This document shows, piece after piece, positions 60,874-64,000 of a stretch of 64,000 nt of DNA. Source of the stretch: Haemonchus contortus (Eukaryota; Nematoda; Chromadorea; Rhabditida; Trichostrongylidae). A program made the position numbers and the translations under genes. The notes under the pieces were generated by a model. That model was not told the DNA's origin. It saw only the letters and a list, made by a program, of their open reading frames with translations, and did no database searches. Every line of letters begins with the position of its first letter. The first letter of the stretch is position 1. The stretch lies in the NCBI GenBank assembly GCA_000469685.2, contig LS997563.1, positions 32,669,968 to 32,733,967 on the forward strand, in the 5' to 3' direction.

Positions 60874-62314
60874 ACCATACGAATTACTGTATCATGGAAA
60901 GGGTACTGTCTCATGTTAGAGACCAACAAATCGCACCGCTATGTCGACTAACCAGCTTCGAGAATGTTGGCTTCTTTTTAGTTTGCTGTTTAGCTTTTTC
61001 TTTCTTTGTTCGTTGTTTAGCATTCCAGTGATGTCTGCCTGTGCGTCCCGTGCTGCTTACCCCGTAGTCCTTTGTGTGCCGTGTGTCGTCATCCCATGAC
61101 TTCCTTTTTAATATTAACGTTTTTCTAACATTGCATAATGGTACTCGTCTTTCATTTATTTGCCGATCTCATCCACAAGCTTTGCCATCCATTCTGCTGC
61201 CGACCTTTGCATTTACACGGCCAATTCATTTAATCGTCAAATTTTGTCCTATTATACATTACATCTTAGAAGAGTTCTATTGTCATTATGAAATGAATAT
61301 GTGCAAATTTTTTCTTGTTCACAGATCCATGATCCTGCCTGTTGCATGCCCTCCGCTCTCTGCTGGTTAGGTTTGCTTTCCTCCCTCAGTTTTATCAGAG
61401 CATGGTTTTCATGACATGGAAGCTACCCCTCACTAACTCGAGCAATCTGAGGCCTTACATCTTTTTCATTAGTAGAACTCTTGATTTTCTCGACTCAGCT
61501 ATTTGTGAGTTTCATGTGATGCTGGCACCACCAACGAATTGAAAGCGCATCCAGGCCTAGCAGCAGCACTCCCTTCTGAAATTTCTTGACATTTACTAAA
61601 CTTATGAAAATATTCGAGATGTAAAAGGCGCTGCAGTCCCCGTCATAGATTATAGGCTCTATTAACGCAATTGCGGGAAGCTTCCCAGATTCTTGCTACA
61701 TGTGTTAGTTTGGAAAGCGGAAGCTAACCTCTTTTAAAGCCAGAGCAAGTCGATTCGCATGTTTGCAGGCAAAGTATGTAGGTATGCGCAATAGAAAAGA
61801 AAACGGTTAGTAGACAAGTTGCAGCGATTTTGTTGGAAAATTACTCTAATCATATTCATGCGAACACGAGAAAGCCACACAATGACGGAAAGGTGCTTCC
61901 ATGGAGCATTCAGTTTTTCTCGACTCAGCTATTTGTGAGTTTCAAGTGATGCTGGCACCACCAACGAATTGAAAGCGCATCCAGGCCTATAGCAGCATCG
62001 CCTATGTTACCCACCTCCCTCCTCCTCGCGTCCCACAGCACGCTACCTGATATCTTCTTCATCCACGACTCTTCCATAACTTAAGGGCGCTGATTCGCAT
62101 ACGTTGACCACCTTATAATCATTTTGCGTGTAATATTCTCTTGGTCCCACTGTTTTTGAGTAAAGTCCAATTCAGGCGAGTGATGCTCGATAAACACTCG
62201 GCAGCTTTACTTATGTAACACTGAGAGCTTTGTTTTCCCATGGCTCAAAGATTAGTCAGGATTCATATCGAAATTCACACTTTAAAAAATTCGAGGAAAT
62301 TGGGCTGTTGCTAC
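60874..62314. other. Rootletin 3' region, no supported gene
   Basis: This holds the presumed 3' untranslated sequence and the dispersed direct repeat. No clear AATAAA was found close to the stop. Confidence 0.45.
61486..62000. repeat. Dispersed direct repeat downstream of rootletin
   Basis: About 80 bases at 61486-61568 (TTTTCTCGACTCAGCTATTT... through GCATCCAGGCCTA) recur at 61916-61998 with very few differences. The 345 bases between them are not repeated, which points to a recent segmental duplication. Confidence 0.8.
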
Positions 62315-62442
62315 CCAATTGAGGCTATCGAGGCCAGGAATTTTTCCCGACTTTCTCTTATTCTATTTGAGCTGGATGGCAGTCCATGGCTGTTTTCGGC
62401 GACGTCACAATCTTCTTTTGGGATGAAGGGCGTTTGAATCCC
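62315..62442 (-). CDS. Candidate minus-strand exon, unassigned
   Basis: Between an acceptor-like CAGTAG and a GTAGCA donor, a 42-codon open stretch reads IPKEDCDVAENSHGL and then SSSNRIRESREKFLASIAS. Its composition looks more like coding sequence than the flanks do. It could be a further exon of the cysteine-containing gene just upstream on the same strand, or of a separate gene. Confidence 0.25.
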
Positions 62443-62506
62443 CTACTGCCCAACAACAGTGAGATTGATTGCTTAGCTTTCGTTTAACGTTCATTGCAAA
62501 CTTATT

Positions 62507-62911
62507 TCAATAACAATGCATCGCACATATGTAACAACTAATCACAGCACAGTATGTAGTCGATTGTTGGCAGTTTCTGAGAGGTTCTTCTCGAAGTCGC
62601 CGTAAGTGGCATTTACGGTCCACTTACCTCGGTGGAACTCCTGGTGATAGGCTGGCCTAGATCACGCTGCTCATGGAACAACTCACCTTTTCACAGATGC
62701 ACCGTGTTTCTAGAACTGCTTCATTTTCTGCATTGAATGTGAAGATTTTGCCTTCAAGAAAATCATTTTGTTTGTATTGCTGTACGGCTTGTGCTGTGGT
62801 CGTTGTCCAAGAGTGATAGCAATCGTATAGTGTCATGTTTGAGACGGAAGAATTGGATAGAATTACGTCAAGTTGGGTGAGCAATTGACGGCTGCACCGT
62901 TTCAGGTTCAT
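62507..62911 (-). CDS. Cysteine-containing small gene, convergent with rootletin
   Basis: The first exon, 62911-62687, starts at an ATG preceded by an in-frame stop and codes 75 residues (MNLKRCSRQLLTQLDVILS onward, with TLYDCYHSW and ending ETRCICEK). It ends at a consensus GTGAGT donor. Two continuations are possible. One uses a 29-base exon, 62656-62628, ending at a GTAAGT donor, then 62576-62507, which reads NCQQSTTYCAVISC before a stop. The other splices directly to 62576 in another frame and stops after about 12 codons. The first gives more cysteines but needs a 30-base intron. The Cys spacing suggests a small disulphide-rich extracellular domain. The family is not recognised, and a signal peptide may lie in an upstream exon. 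Confidence 0.42.
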
Positions 62912-64000
62912 CGTGCCGTCTCATGCGAGATGTTCGAGCAATCCTACCGCTACGAAACATCGCTGTCGTCGATCTCGACATGCTCGTATCTCACCAATGA
63001 TACGTCTACTAGCATAGAGACCACCATACTATAGCCGTGTTCCACTGTTGTCATTCAGTAAACTCACTGCGCGAATCATCGAAATCGCTCAATCGTTCTG
63101 TTTTGCCCACCTACTTGTTGATTATCCTTGGTTTATGTAGCTCTTTTTGAATTTGCACGATGCACATACGAGTATGCTCTTCGGTGATCACAATCTCGTC
63201 CCTTTGTGTTTTTGTTTCGGTTTCACTTCGATTTGACCATTTGGACGCGGAAATATTCTGCTATTCCCAAAACAGTACATGGGAGAACCGACATGATAGA
63301 AGAATTCCGCAATGTTCATGGTTTTCGGTGAGATTGCGGTGATTTCCCTCAAATAGCCTTTTCAAGAAGTATCTTCCACTGCCGTAGCCGCCCAAAACCA
63401 ACTGTCATCAATCCGTCTCGTCTCCAATGTAAATACATCCATAATTGCATAGAAAATAAAGAATTGCTTTATGAATTGCTATCACCATCCACGATAGAAG
63501 AACAGTATTCTGAGATAAAAGTGAGAAATCTTTCCCAGACCCTACTGCCCGCTCGCTTTGCATTACCGGCAAAACGTTTCCTTGGAATATTACTTCTTTT
63601 CGAATTCCGAACGAACAATCAGGTAGATAGATGTATATGATGCATCATGGACTACGAAGGCTCACGACAATTCGAATTCTCTAGTCATAGAACGGAAGTG
63701 TTGTTGCAAATAAGTGTGGGTGGCGGAAAAAGAAAAGCTAATCCACGACGTATTTTGATTTTGCTGAAACTTCCAAGAAAGTACCTGCCTCACAAAAGGC
63801 TGATACATAAATTCATCACGGTTAGGGTTCATCGGCGGATAGTTGCATGGAGTGGAGGGTTTTTCGAGAATTGCATTTGTCGAGTGAAACTTGGAGGAGT
63901 ATTCTCTCTCATCAGTAACTGTGGCAGTAGTCTTTCGACTTCAAGTGCGATATATATGTATATACGCACCGTGTAAGCAGTCCTGTAACTTCTTTTAGAT
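62912..64000. other. No supported gene
   Basis: Possible upstream exons of the minus-strand cysteine-containing gene could lie here but none was identified. A plus-strand frame at 63647-63976 has no support. AATAAA occurs near 63456. Confidence 0.4.

Noticed and set aside
1..64000. CRISPR arrays, bacterial operons or a prophage-like system
   Set aside because: No regularly spaced repeats, ribosome binding sites or compact coding; the sequence is plainly eukaryotic.

Overview
The window looks like nuclear DNA of a nematode, most probably a clade V strongylid (hookworm-like). The reasons are short to multi-kilobase introns with TTTCAG-type acceptors, moderate AT richness, long poly-C/poly-G tracts inside introns, and a dense load of small DNA transposons, a tRNA-derived SINE family and RTE-type LINE fragments. 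I see no bacterial operons, CRISPR arrays or rRNA. The species is inferred, not demonstrated.

The dominant feature is one long, intron-rich plus-strand gene, about 27300-60873, with 42 recognisable exons that code for roughly 1,950 residues of almost continuous coiled coil. Its order and local wording match rootletin, the ciliary rootlet protein (CROCC in vertebrates, CHE-10 in C. elegans). Its 5' end is not identified. Exon phases agree at nearly every junction. Three irregularities stand out: two apparent frameshifts near 41740-41778 and 42405, and one phase break between 46860 and 49319. In that last interval a two-exon coiled-coil segment lies on the opposite strand, as if part of the gene has been inverted in this genome or assembly.

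The gene's introns act as a transposon trap. They hold a 1.56-kb head-to-head Tc1-type foldback element (37007-38570), an internally deleted mariner copy (47937-48828), a Tc1-type MITE (51354-51787), a TTAA-flanked piggyBac-like MITE (53947-54575), two copies of a 240-bp MITE, two SINEs, an RTE reverse transcriptase fragment and a near-perfect 49-bp-arm hairpin. Antisense open frames also lie in these introns. One begins like a secreted protein and is split cleanly by the mariner copy: its two halves are in the same frame across a single TA site. Another pair flanks the piggyBac-like element in one frame.

Upstream, 1-27300 is mostly non-coding and repeat-bearing: three SINE copies, one MITE copy, an RTE 3' end near 13 kb, simple repeats and a few candidate exons of low confidence. 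Downstream, at 62507-62911 on the minus strand, a short spliced cysteine-containing gene probably converges on the rootletin gene. Two sequences could be RFX/DAF-19-type X-boxes, the usual switch for ciliary genes: a tight match in an intron at 49527-49540 and a weaker one at 19190-19203. A 20-bp perfect palindrome sits at 26032-26051.
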